Assembly (NCBI RefSeq): GCF_000214595.1
Contig: NZ_AFIG01000001.1
Location: 2,026,382 to 2,090,381, forward strand
Length of the DNA stretch: 64,000 bases
Reading direction: 5' to 3'
Source: Methylophaga thalassica MP
GTDB lineage: Bacteria > Pseudomonadota > Gammaproteobacteria > Nitrosococcales > Methylophagaceae
Shown: piece by piece, positions 17,335-24,114 of the stretch
Position numbering within the stretch: the first letter of the stretch is position 1
Layout of the letters: each line of letters opens with the position of its first letter
Program-made: the position numbers and the translations under genes
Notes under the pieces: generated by a model
The model's database searches: none
Seen by the model: the letters and a program-made list of their open reading frames with translations, nothing else
What the model was told of the DNA's origin: nothing

Positions 17335-17627
17335 TCGTGATGACCAATTTCACTTTCCGTGAATAAGTAGTCTTTCAACTCATCATTAAACTTAGGATCA
17401 CGACGACGAATCCATTCCAAAGTCATCGCTGCATGTTCTTTTTCTTCGTCACGATTATGTTCCAGAATCTTTTTCAATTCAGGATCATGACAGGCATCTA
17501 CCCGTTGGTTGTACCAGTCAACAGCTTCAAGTTCTTCCATCAATGAAACAATGGCACGATGCATATCGCGAGTTTCATTGGATAATTCTTCAATAGGTTC
17601 GTGATAGCCTTCACTTGAACCGGCCAT
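17331..17627 (-). CDS. EncFtn-type encapsulated ferritin-like protein, without shell gene or targeting tail
   Basis: A 98-residue two-helix ferritin-like protein that closely follows the encapsulated ferritin (EncFtn) of Rhodospirillum rubrum. The ferroxidase ligands fall at the same positions: E32, E62 and H65 (motifs SLMEELEAVDWYNQR and NRDEEKEHAAMTLEW), with W38 and Y39 also kept. EncFtn forms an annular decamer and builds its iron site at the dimer interface. Characterised cargo proteins end with a short encapsulin-targeting peptide; this one stops at ESEIGHHD, and no encapsulin gene lies in the window. A good ribosome site (GGAG) precedes the start. Identification of the family is confident; the absence of a shell partner elsewhere in the genome is unknown. 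Confidence 0.9.
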   Translation of the reverse strand: MAGSSEGYHEPIEELSNETRDMHRAIVSLMEELEAVDWYNQRVDACHDPELKKILEHNRDEEKEHAAMTLEWIRRRDPKFNDELKDYLFTESEIGHHD

Positions 17628-17664
17628 AAAAAGCTCCTCTCTCTTAATAGTTGGTTGTATACGA

Positions 17665-17694
17665 CGTTCTTGTGAACGATGCTAAAACTAGCAT
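17665..17694. promoter_or_regulatory. Two abutting palindromes between encFtn and moxR
   Basis: CGTTC-N4-GAACG (17665-17678) is followed with no gap by ATGCTA-N4-TAGCAT (17679-17694). Both are perfect dyads with 4-base spacers, about 40-65 bases upstream of the ferritin start and about 65-90 bases upstream of moxR. They look like operator sites for one or two regulators of the divergent genes. I cannot assign a regulator; the first dyad is not a standard Fur box or SOS box. Confidence 0.45.
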
Positions 17695-17757
17695 GTAGTA
17701 GGATAAGTTGGCACTATCAGAGGTTAAAAAACACTATAAATAATTCTCAGGACCATC

Positions 17758-18669
17758 ATGGCAAATAAAGATATTTCGCTGATTCTAGATACTGTTAACG
17801 ACATTATTATTGGAAAACAACGACCTATAAAACTGGCACTGGCGTGTCTGTTAGCCAGAGGCCATTTGCTGATTGAAGATCTGCCCGGTGTAGGCAAAAC
17901 CACGCTCGCTCACACGCTTGCGGCCACCATGGGGCTGACTTTTCAGCGCATTCAATTTACCAGCGATATGTTGCCTGCCGATATTATTGGTATCAGTGTC
18001 TATGATCGTGAATCGTCCAGATTTCATTTTCATCCCGGACCGATTTTTACTCAGTTTATTCTGGCTGATGAAGTGAACCGTGCCTCACCGCGCACCCAAA
18101 GTGCGCTGCTTGAAGCCATGGAAGAACAACAAGTCACCGTAGATAACGAAACCTTAAATCTGCCTGAGCCATTTTTTGTGATTGCCACGCAAAATCCCAG
18201 CCATCAGATTGGCACCTTTCCCTTACCTGAGTCCCAGCTGGATCGTTTCCTGATGCGGATTGAACTGGGCTATCCCGATGCTAAAGCGGAACGACAATTA
18301 CTGATGGGCTCAGATCGACGTGAGTTGTTAAAGCAGTTGCAGGCGGTCAGCTCAGCTGAATCATTGCTGGCACTACAGAAACAAGCCAGTCAGGTTATTG
18401 TGTCTGATGCGCTGGTTGATTATCTGCAAAAAATTCTGCAGCACACGCGTGAGTCCGGTCATTATCACCATGGTCTGTCTCCCAGAGCCGGCTTAGGTTT
18501 ACTCAGTGCAGCAAAAGCCTGGGCGTTTATTGCAGGTCGCGATCATGTTTTGCCCGAAGATGTACAAGCCGTTTTACCTAGTGTGGTCAATCATCGTTTG
18601 CAATTAATTGATGAAACACAAAAGCCAGACTGGATAGATCGCTTAATTCAACACGTCCCTATTCCTTAA
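17758..18669 (+). CDS. MoxR-family AAA+ ATPase
   Basis: A 303-residue MoxR chaperone-like ATPase with Walker A GVGKTTLA (about residues 44-51), Walker B ILADEVNRA, the AMEEQQVT stretch, sensor ATQNP and FPLPESQLDRF. MoxR ATPases typically sit beside DUF58 and transglutaminase-like genes, as here, and are thought to assist maturation of large protein complexes. Note that MoxR in methylotrophs was named for methanol dehydrogenase activation, but this family member is general and no mxa genes are present in the window. Confidence 0.93.
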   Translation: MANKDISLILDTVNDIIIGKQRPIKLALACLLARGHLLIEDLPGVGKTTLAHTLAATMGLTFQRIQFTSDMLPADIIGISVYDRESSRFHFHPGPIFTQFILADEVNRASPRTQSALLEAMEEQQVTVDNETLNLPEPFFVIATQNPSHQIGTFPLPESQLDRFLMRIELGYPDAKAERQLLMGSDRRELLKQLQAVSSAESLLALQKQASQVIVSDALVDYLQKILQHTRESGHYHHGLSPRAGLGLLSAAKAWAFIAGRDHVLPEDVQAVLPSVVNHRLQLIDETQKPDWIDRLIQHVPIP

Positions 18670-18671
18670 CG

Positions 18672-19640
18672 ATGGTTAACAGCATGACTCAGCTCTGGCA
18701 GAAATGGCAGCAGCGTCAAAGGCAACGGATTTTTATCATGCCGTCAGCGTATGGCTATGCGTATGTCGTATTACTGCTAATCATGTTGCTAGGAGCGATT
18801 AACTACAATAACAGCCTGGGGTATTTACTGTGTTTTTTACTGGTCGGCCTGGGTCAGGTTACCATGCACCACAGTCACCGCAATATCAAAGGGCTGAGCG
18901 TCAATGTACATGGGCTCGATCCTGTTTTTAGCGGCCAGCCAGCACAGTTTCGGCTGACTACCACCAATCACAAACCTTATCCCAGTTATCAGCTTGAGGT
19001 GCGTCATAAAAGCAGTGCCAAGAAGTCACGTTGGCCATTTATCAAACGCTATCAATCACTGCAGTTATTAGATATCGTTGATGGCAATAATAACCAGTCA
19101 TCAACCCTGAGCATTCCAACGCAAAAGCGTGGTTGGCAGTCATTAAATACCCTCAGTCTTGTCAGTTTTTACCCTTTGGGCCTGTTTCAGTGCTGGACAT
19201 TATATGAAACCACGGCTCAGGTGCTGGTTTACCCTAGCCCTAAAGGTCAAAAACCCCTTCTGATAACAAATCAGACTGGCCAGGAGTCACATCAGAAAGA
19301 ACAGCATGGCGAAGATGACTTTGCTGGTTTAAGACCTTATCGTGAAGGTGAAGCCCTGCATCGAGTCGCCTGGAAAGCGATGGCACGTGATGATCAGATG
19401 CGCAGTAAACAATTCTCCTCTCCACAAGGCCGAGAGCTGTTATTTCGCTGGGAGGATGTGACGGATCTGAAAGACACTGAACAAAAATTATCTCAGCTCT
19501 GCCAGTGGATTTGTCAGGCAGAACAACAAGGCGATCATTATGGCTTGATCTTACCTCAAACCAAAGTATCGCCTTCACATGGCCCATCACATCAGCAGCA
19601 TTGTTTAAAACAGTTGGCATTGTTTGATGAAAAAAGCTGA
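18672..19640 (+). CDS. DUF58 domain-containing protein
   Basis: A 322-residue protein with two adjacent membrane helices (about residues 24-65) and a cytoplasmic or periplasmic DUF58 region with the signature DDFAGLRPYREGEALHRVAWKAMAR, seen here as DFAGLRPYREGE and HRVAWKAMAR. It is the standard second gene of moxR operons. The start at 18672 is 2 bases after the moxR stop; an internal ATG four codons later is possible. The role is not known beyond the association with MoxR ATPases. Confidence 0.9.
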   Translation: MVNSMTQLWQKWQQRQRQRIFIMPSAYGYAYVVLLLIMLLGAINYNNSLGYLLCFLLVGLGQVTMHHSHRNIKGLSVNVHGLDPVFSGQPAQFRLTTTNHKPYPSYQLEVRHKSSAKKSRWPFIKRYQSLQLLDIVDGNNNQSSTLSIPTQKRGWQSLNTLSLVSFYPLGLFQCWTLYETTAQVLVYPSPKGQKPLLITNQTGQESHQKEQHGEDDFAGLRPYREGEALHRVAWKAMARDDQMRSKQFSSPQGRELLFRWEDVTDLKDTEQKLSQLCQWICQAEQQGDHYGLILPQTKVSPSHGPSHQQHCLKQLALFDEKS

Positions 19641-21675
19641 TTTGTCGCCACCACAATCCACGATAAACGCATTAATTATCGCCTTATCCATTGGCGCGAT
19701 TCCACATATCATCTACCAACCGGCGTGGGTAGGCATGATGTTTGTCATCATGATCAGCTGGCGCTTATTACATCACTGGAAAAGTTGGCCACTGCCGACA
19801 GCCAGTCGCTGGTTAAAAGTGTTACACAATGGTATCGCCTTACTCACCATTGCCATACTTATTGCTCAATTTGGACTCACAATTGGCCGTGATGCAGGCG
19901 CTGCTTTGCTGACTATGATGCTGGCGTTTAAGGTCGTCGAAATACGCTCTCTACGTGACTTTTATCTCAGCTGTTTCCTGGGTTTCTTTTTAGTTATCAC
20001 CAACTTTTTTTATAGCCAAAGTGTATTTATGGTGATGTTAATGCTGATTGTTGTCATCGCTTTGGGGTATTGCTTACTCAGTGTGAACAGTCAGGCAAGT
20101 GCACTCAATATCAAGCAGCGCTTATGGTTATCCAGCAAACTGGTGTTGCAAGCCACACCAATGATGCTGTTTTTGTTTGTATTATTCCCGCGAATCTCTG
20201 GCCCAATCTGGGGTTTACCACAAGATGCTAATGCCAGTCAGTCTGCTCAAATGACAGAGCAACTGACCTTAGGTGATTTACCGCCATCACAGGGAATGTC
20301 AGGCATTAATGATCAGATTCAAATGGGTAAAATTAGTCAGCTTATTCAGTCTGATGCCATCGCGTTTCGGGTGAAGTTTACTGAGAATAAGCTTCCGCCG
20401 AGTGCAAAACTATATTGGCGTGGTCCCGTTTTGTGGACAACAGATGGCACCGTCTGGTCGCCAATGATAGAAAAGCAATTACAGTCACAACAACCCCATA
20501 TTCAGATTTCAGGATCGTCATACAGCTATCAGATGACCTTGGAACCACACAATAAAACCTGGTTATTCGCCCTCGACTTTCCAACCGAACAGCCACAAAC
20601 CCTGGCAAGCCACCTCACCAGCGATGGGCAATTAAACAGTGATAAACCGATAAAACAACGCACGCAATATTCGCTGACATCCAGCCCGTCTTATAGATTT
20701 AATGCAGCGTCAGAACCAAACCTTCATGCAGCATTACAATTACCTGAAGGCAAACATCCCCAGACACTCGCTCTGGCAAAACAATGGCAACAACAGACCG
20801 ACACACCTCAGCAGTACATCAGCACTGCATTAGCATTTTTTAATAACGACGGTTTTGTTTATTCATTAAGCCCACCAAGATTAAATGGCGATACCGTCGA
20901 TCAGTTTTTATTTCAAACCAAAGAAGGTTTTTGTGAGCATTATGCCGCCAGCTTTACCGTGTTGATGCGGGCAGCAGGCATTCCAGCTCGGATTGTCACC
21001 GGCTATTTAGGCGGCGATCTTAATCCTGTAGATGATGTGCTGACTGTCAGACAGCGTGATGCTCACGCCTGGACAGAAGTCTGGTTGCCCCAGCAAGGTT
21101 GGCTACGTATCGACCCCACGTCCGCAGTATCTCAACAACGAATTGAACAAGGCATTGGCCGGCTGTTACCTCCAGGCAGACAATCCCCGGCGATGCTGGG
21201 TAACAATAACCAACTCGTCGCTGCTTGGAATAGTCTGAAAAATAACTGGAATGCATTTAATACCGCCTGGGATATGTGGGTTGTATCATTCGGGCCAGAA
21301 CGTCAACTTGAGCTGTTATCAAAACTCGGTATGTCTAATCCCAACTGGCAAAAAATGACTGTCGTGCTGACGCTTTTATTTGTTCTGACCGGATTAGTCA
21401 TGATGCTCAGCGTCTGGTTTAAACGACCGCATATTGATCCAGGGGTAACCTTGTATCAGCAATTCTGTAAAAAGCTTGCCAGACTAGGTATAGAAAAAGC
21501 AGACCATGAGGGACCACAAGATTTCGCCCGACGCGCGAAAGTGACTTTACCCGAATATCACCATCAAATCGATAAAATTACCTCACTGTTTACAGCATGG
21601 CGTTACCGCCAGCAGGATGAACAGACGCTGTCTTCCTTACGTGAACAGATAAAGGCTTTTACTCCAAAGCGCTAA
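19627..21675 (+). CDS. TgpA-like transglutaminase membrane protein (DUF3488 and transglutaminase domain)
   Basis: A 682-residue protein with five to six N-terminal membrane helices (DUF3488), a periplasmic region, a transglutaminase core with Cys-His-Asp triad (GFCEHYAASF near residue 437, DAHAWTEVW near residue 478, and RIDPTSAV) and a C-terminal membrane helix followed by a DUF4129-like cytosolic tail. Pseudomonas aeruginosa TgpA has this architecture and is essential there. A TTG one codon upstream is the alternative start; ATG at 19627 is chosen. It overlaps the DUF58 gene by 14 bases. Confidence 0.92.
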   Translation: MKKADLSPPQSTINALIIALSIGAIPHIIYQPAWVGMMFVIMISWRLLHHWKSWPLPTASRWLKVLHNGIALLTIAILIAQFGLTIGRDAGAALLTMMLAFKVVEIRSLRDFYLSCFLGFFLVITNFFYSQSVFMVMLMLIVVIALGYCLLSVNSQASALNIKQRLWLSSKLVLQATPMMLFLFVLFPRISGPIWGLPQDANASQSAQMTEQLTLGDLPPSQGMSGINDQIQMGKISQLIQSDAIAFRVKFTENKLPPSAKLYWRGPVLWTTDGTVWSPMIEKQLQSQQPHIQISGSSYSYQMTLEPHNKTWLFALDFPTEQPQTLASHLTSDGQLNSDKPIKQRTQYSLTSSPSYRFNAASEPNLHAALQLPEGKHPQTLALAKQWQQQTDTPQQYISTALAFFNNDGFVYSLSPPRLNGDTVDQFLFQTKEGFCEHYAASFTVLMRAAGIPARIVTGYLGGDLNPVDDVLTVRQRDAHAWTEVWLPQQGWLRIDPTSAVSQQRIEQGIGRLLPPGRQSPAMLGNNNQLVAAWNSLKNNWNAFNTAWDMWVVSFGPERQLELLSKLGMSNPNWQKMTVVLTLLFVLTGLVMMLSVWFKRPHIDPGVTLYQQFCKKLARLGIEKADHEGPQDFARRAKVTLPEYHHQIDKITSLFTAWRYRQQDEQTLSSLREQIKAFTPKR

Positions 21676-21745
21676 GTCACTTTGCCAAGCCGCGTGATTT
21701 TGCGGAAAATAGGCAGCCCTGATTCGTTGGTTTTAAGGAACACGC

Positions 21746-22483
21746 ATGGCACATTCCAACCCCCTGTTCGAACGTACTCACATTTTGATTGGTGATGAAG
21801 GTATCGAAAAGTTGCAAAACAGCCATATTTTTCTTGCCGGTATTGGTGGTGTCGGATCATACACAGCGGAAGCGTTAGCCAGAATGGGTGTGGGTAAAAT
21901 GACACTGGTTGACCATGACGTAGTATCCGGCTCGAACATGAACCGCCAGCTGGTTGCGCTACGTTCGACTGTCGATGTACTAAAAGCGAAAGTGATTGCT
22001 GAACGCATTAAAGACATTAACCCCGACTGTCAGGTCACCTTAATCACCGACTTTTTAACACCCGAATCTATTCCGACGGTTTTATCTCAAGGTTATGACG
22101 TCGTCATTGACGCCATCGACAGCTTGAGCAGTAAAGCCGCATTACTGGAAACCGCCTGGCGTAATGAAATGACTGTGTTTGCCAGCATGGGCGCAGGCGG
22201 AAAACTCGATCCCACTCAAGTAAAAACCGGGGATTTAATGGATACCTCCATTTGTAAACTCGCCAAACACCTGCGTGGGCAATTACGTAAACGTGGTGTT
22301 GGCAGAGGTATTCAGACGGTGTATTCATTAGAAGCCCCTCTTCCTCCACTACCACCAGAACCCGTTAGTCGTGGTCGGGCTCGTGCGGTGAATGGCACGG
22401 TGAGTTATATGCCATCTATCTTTGGGTTAACGCTGGCAGGCTTAGTTATCAATCACATCATCGGTGACTCACGACGTGTCTGA
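21746..22483 (+). CDS. tcdA: tRNA threonylcarbamoyladenosine dehydratase
   Basis: TcdA (CsdL) cyclises t6A at tRNA position 37 to ct6A using ATP. The 245-residue ThiF/E1-like protein has the nucleotide-binding GIGGVGSYTAEALARMG motif, the DHDVVSGSNMNRQ acidic/Arg segment, DAIDSLSSK, and the family C-terminal RGIQTVYSLE and GRARAVNGTVSYMPSIFG elements. It is the first of a two-gene unit; the next gene starts with GTG inside its 3' end. A hydrophobic C-terminal helix before the end agrees with membrane association reported for the family. Confidence 0.94.
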   Translation: MAHSNPLFERTHILIGDEGIEKLQNSHIFLAGIGGVGSYTAEALARMGVGKMTLVDHDVVSGSNMNRQLVALRSTVDVLKAKVIAERIKDINPDCQVTLITDFLTPESIPTVLSQGYDVVIDAIDSLSSKAALLETAWRNEMTVFASMGAGGKLDPTQVKTGDLMDTSICKLAKHLRGQLRKRGVGRGIQTVYSLEAPLPPLPPEPVSRGRARAVNGTVSYMPSIFGLTLAGLVINHIIGDSRRV

Positions 22484-22979
22484 TCCCACCGATGTGATTA
22501 ACTGCAATGAGTTTATGTTGCAGCAACTCCAGACCTTACTCGGTCAGTACGGACTGGAAATAGAAAGAATCTCAAGTGATGAAACCATTCCTGGCAGCTT
22601 TTTTGGTGAACGTGAAGCGGGTTTAATTGGCAATAAGCTTATCGTCCGTTCCGATACGCCGGTTCATTCTGTCTTGCATGAAGCGGGGCACTATATCTGT
22701 ATGGACCCAGAACGACGTGCCAACTTACACACTGATGCTGAAGGTGACTACGACGAAGAGAACGGCGTCTGTTATCTGCAAATTCTGTTAGCCGGTCATA
22801 TCCTGCAAATGGGCCGGGCTCGTATGCTCAGAGATATGGACCGCTGGGGTTACAGCTTTCGTCTAGGCAGTGCCAAAGCCTGGTTTGAGCAAGATGCCGA
22901 TGATGCTCGTCAGTGGTTACAGCACTTCAATATTATTGATTCAGAGCAACAGCTCACCGGGCTCGTTCGTAACAGATAA
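22464..22979 (+). CDS. Putative zinc metallopeptidase-like protein, conserved hypothetical
   Basis: A 171-residue protein starting with GTG that overlaps tcdA by 20 bases. It contains an HExxH-type motif in SVLHEAGHYICMD (about residues 71-83), followed by an acidic stretch AEGDYDEENGVCYLQ. HExxH suggests a zinc-dependent hydrolase, and the surrounding text (HEAGHYIC with preceding V-H-S-V-L) fits a helix with two zinc ligands. I do not recognise a named family. No signal peptide, so likely cytoplasmic. The tight coupling to tcdA might hint at shared regulation only. Confidence 0.78.
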   Translation: MTHDVSDPTDVINCNEFMLQQLQTLLGQYGLEIERISSDETIPGSFFGEREAGLIGNKLIVRSDTPVHSVLHEAGHYICMDPERRANLHTDAEGDYDEENGVCYLQILLAGHILQMGRARMLRDMDRWGYSFRLGSAKAWFEQDADDARQWLQHFNIIDSEQQLTGLVRNR

Positions 22980-23112
22980 TCATTGAGCCTCTCCCTGTTT
23001 TCTTTTTATATATCAGTCCTTTTCGCCAAGACATAGAGTTGAACAACTTTCTATACATGTATTACATTGCCACCCATACTTGTCCAATAAGTTGTACATA
23101 TTAAGGTGTGTT

Positions 23113-23295
23113 ATGAAAATTGTTTCTTTTACCGAAGCACGTAATAGTTTGAAGGCTGTTTTAGATCGGGTTATCAATGACGCTGACACCACGGTTATTA
23201 CACGTCGAGACTCTCAGGATGCGGTGGTGATGTCATTAGATTATTACAATAGCCTAATGGAAACCGTTCATTTACTTCGTTCACCAATAGATTAG
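23113..23295 (+). pseudogene. Truncated YefM/Phd-family antitoxin
   Basis: A 60-residue remnant of a YefM-type antitoxin: MKIVSFTEARNSLKAVLDRV, TTVITRRDSQDAVVMSLDYYNSL and LLRSPID, aligned with E. coli YefM up to its RSPA position (residue about 57 of 83). The C-terminal toxin-neutralising part is missing. AAGG lies 6 bases before the ATG. TGTACA at 23093-23098 and the palindrome ATACATGTAT at 23053-23062 just upstream resemble the TGTACA cores recognised by YefM autoregulators. The remaining DNA-binding half may still be expressed, but as an antitoxin it is broken. Confidence 0.85.
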
Positions 23296-23351
23296 TCTAT
23301 GCCGTGGATGACGACGCAATCACCATTATTTCCTGCCGTTATCATTATTAA
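23289..23351 (+). pseudogene. C-terminal remnant of YoeB-type toxin
   Basis: In another frame than the antitoxin, starting at its last codons, the DNA reads RLVYAVDDDAITIISCRYHY then stop. This matches the conserved YoeB C-terminus (HRLVYAV near the end, CRYHY as the last five residues). The N-terminal three quarters of the toxin, about 64 residues, are absent. The simplest explanation is one deletion of roughly 250-280 bases that joined codon 57 or so of yefM to codon 64 or so of yoeB. No toxic RNase activity can remain. Confidence 0.88.
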
Positions 23352-23379
23352 GGTCATATCGAAAAGAAAGTCATGCATC

Positions 23380-23461
23380 GTTGGGTTTCGCTAGTGCTCT
23401 ACCCAACCTACACAATAAAAAAATTCTCTTTCGTAGGTTGGGTTGAAGCATGAAACCCAAC
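23380..23461. repeat. REP/MITE-like palindromic element
   Basis: GTTGGGTTTC at the left end pairs with GAAACCCAAC at the right end, and CCCAACCTAC inside pairs with GTAGGTTGGG, around a central AT-rich 21-base loop. This makes an 82-base folded hairpin. Elements with the core GTAGGTTGGGTT and AAACCCAAC are widespread intergenic repeats in proteobacterial genomes. It lies between the toxin-antitoxin scar and ybaK. I saw no second copy in this window. Confidence 0.7.
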
Positions 23462-23546
23462 AAATACAACTACTTCAAAAATCTCATTTTCACTGTACAC
23501 TGACCACTAAAATCAAAACTTAATTAAGGCTTTTACAGGAGGCACA

Positions 23547-24041
23547 ATGAGTACGCCGATTTCTTCTCCCGTCACTGATTTACTTGAAGCTCAAGGTATT
23601 ACGTTTGAAGTGATTGAAATCCCCTTAACCGAAGATAAAAAACCGGTACGTAATCTCGAAGAGCTGTTAAGCAGTCAGGGACATGATCCGAAGTCTGTGG
23701 TGCGTAGTCTGCTGTTTAAAACCGGTTCTGATAATTATGTGCTGCTGGCCGTGGCCGGAGGTGGTCGTGCAGATTGGGGCATATTAAGAAAACATCTGGA
23801 AGAACGAAAACTGCGTATGGCCGAGTTTGATGAAGTGCCAGAAGCGACCGGCTACGTGGTGGGTGCTGTGCCACCGATTGCTTTACCTGATAGCGTGACA
23901 GTGTTACTCGATGAGAGCGTGACTCAGTTTGATAATGTGGTGATTGGCAGTGGCGTATTAGGTTACGCTTTAGGCTTAACTTCAGCCGACTTACAAAAAG
24001 TCATGGCCGATGTCGATCGCGGTACCTTTGTTAAAGAATAA
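23547..24041 (+). CDS. YbaK/EbsC-family aminoacyl-tRNA deacylase
   Basis: A 164-residue single-domain editing protein of the YbaK/ProX superfamily: VIEIPLTEDKKPVRNLEELLSSQGHDPKSVVRSLLFK (fragments VIEIPL, SVVRSLLFK), LLAVAGGGRADWGILRKHL and GYVVGAVPPIALP. Such proteins hydrolyse mischarged tRNA such as Cys-tRNAPro or Ala-tRNAPro. Which substrate applies here cannot be told. A very good Shine-Dalgarno site (GGAGG) precedes the ATG. It ends before a strong hairpin terminator. Confidence 0.88.
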   Translation: MSTPISSPVTDLLEAQGITFEVIEIPLTEDKKPVRNLEELLSSQGHDPKSVVRSLLFKTGSDNYVLLAVAGGGRADWGILRKHLEERKLRMAEFDEVPEATGYVVGAVPPIALPDSVTVLLDESVTQFDNVVIGSGVLGYALGLTSADLQKVMADVDRGTFVKE

Positions 24042-24060
24042 ATACGTGTATCGATAAAGA

Positions 24061-24098
24061 AAAAGGGCTGACATCTTTCAATGTCAGCCCTTTTTTAT
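24061..24098. terminator. Bidirectional intrinsic terminator between ybaK-like gene and mscS-like gene
   Basis: AAGGGCTGACAT and ATGTCAGCCCTT form a 12-bp stem around a CTTTCA loop; a T-run follows on the plus strand and an A-run precedes it, giving a T-run on the minus strand too. It sits between convergent genes. Confidence 0.92.
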
Positions 24099-24114
24099 GG
24101 CTTAAACCTTAAGC

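Noticed and set aside
17758-21675. Methanol dehydrogenase maturation cluster
   Set aside because: The moxR name suggests it, but neighbours are the generic DUF58 and transglutaminase proteins; no mxa genes are present.
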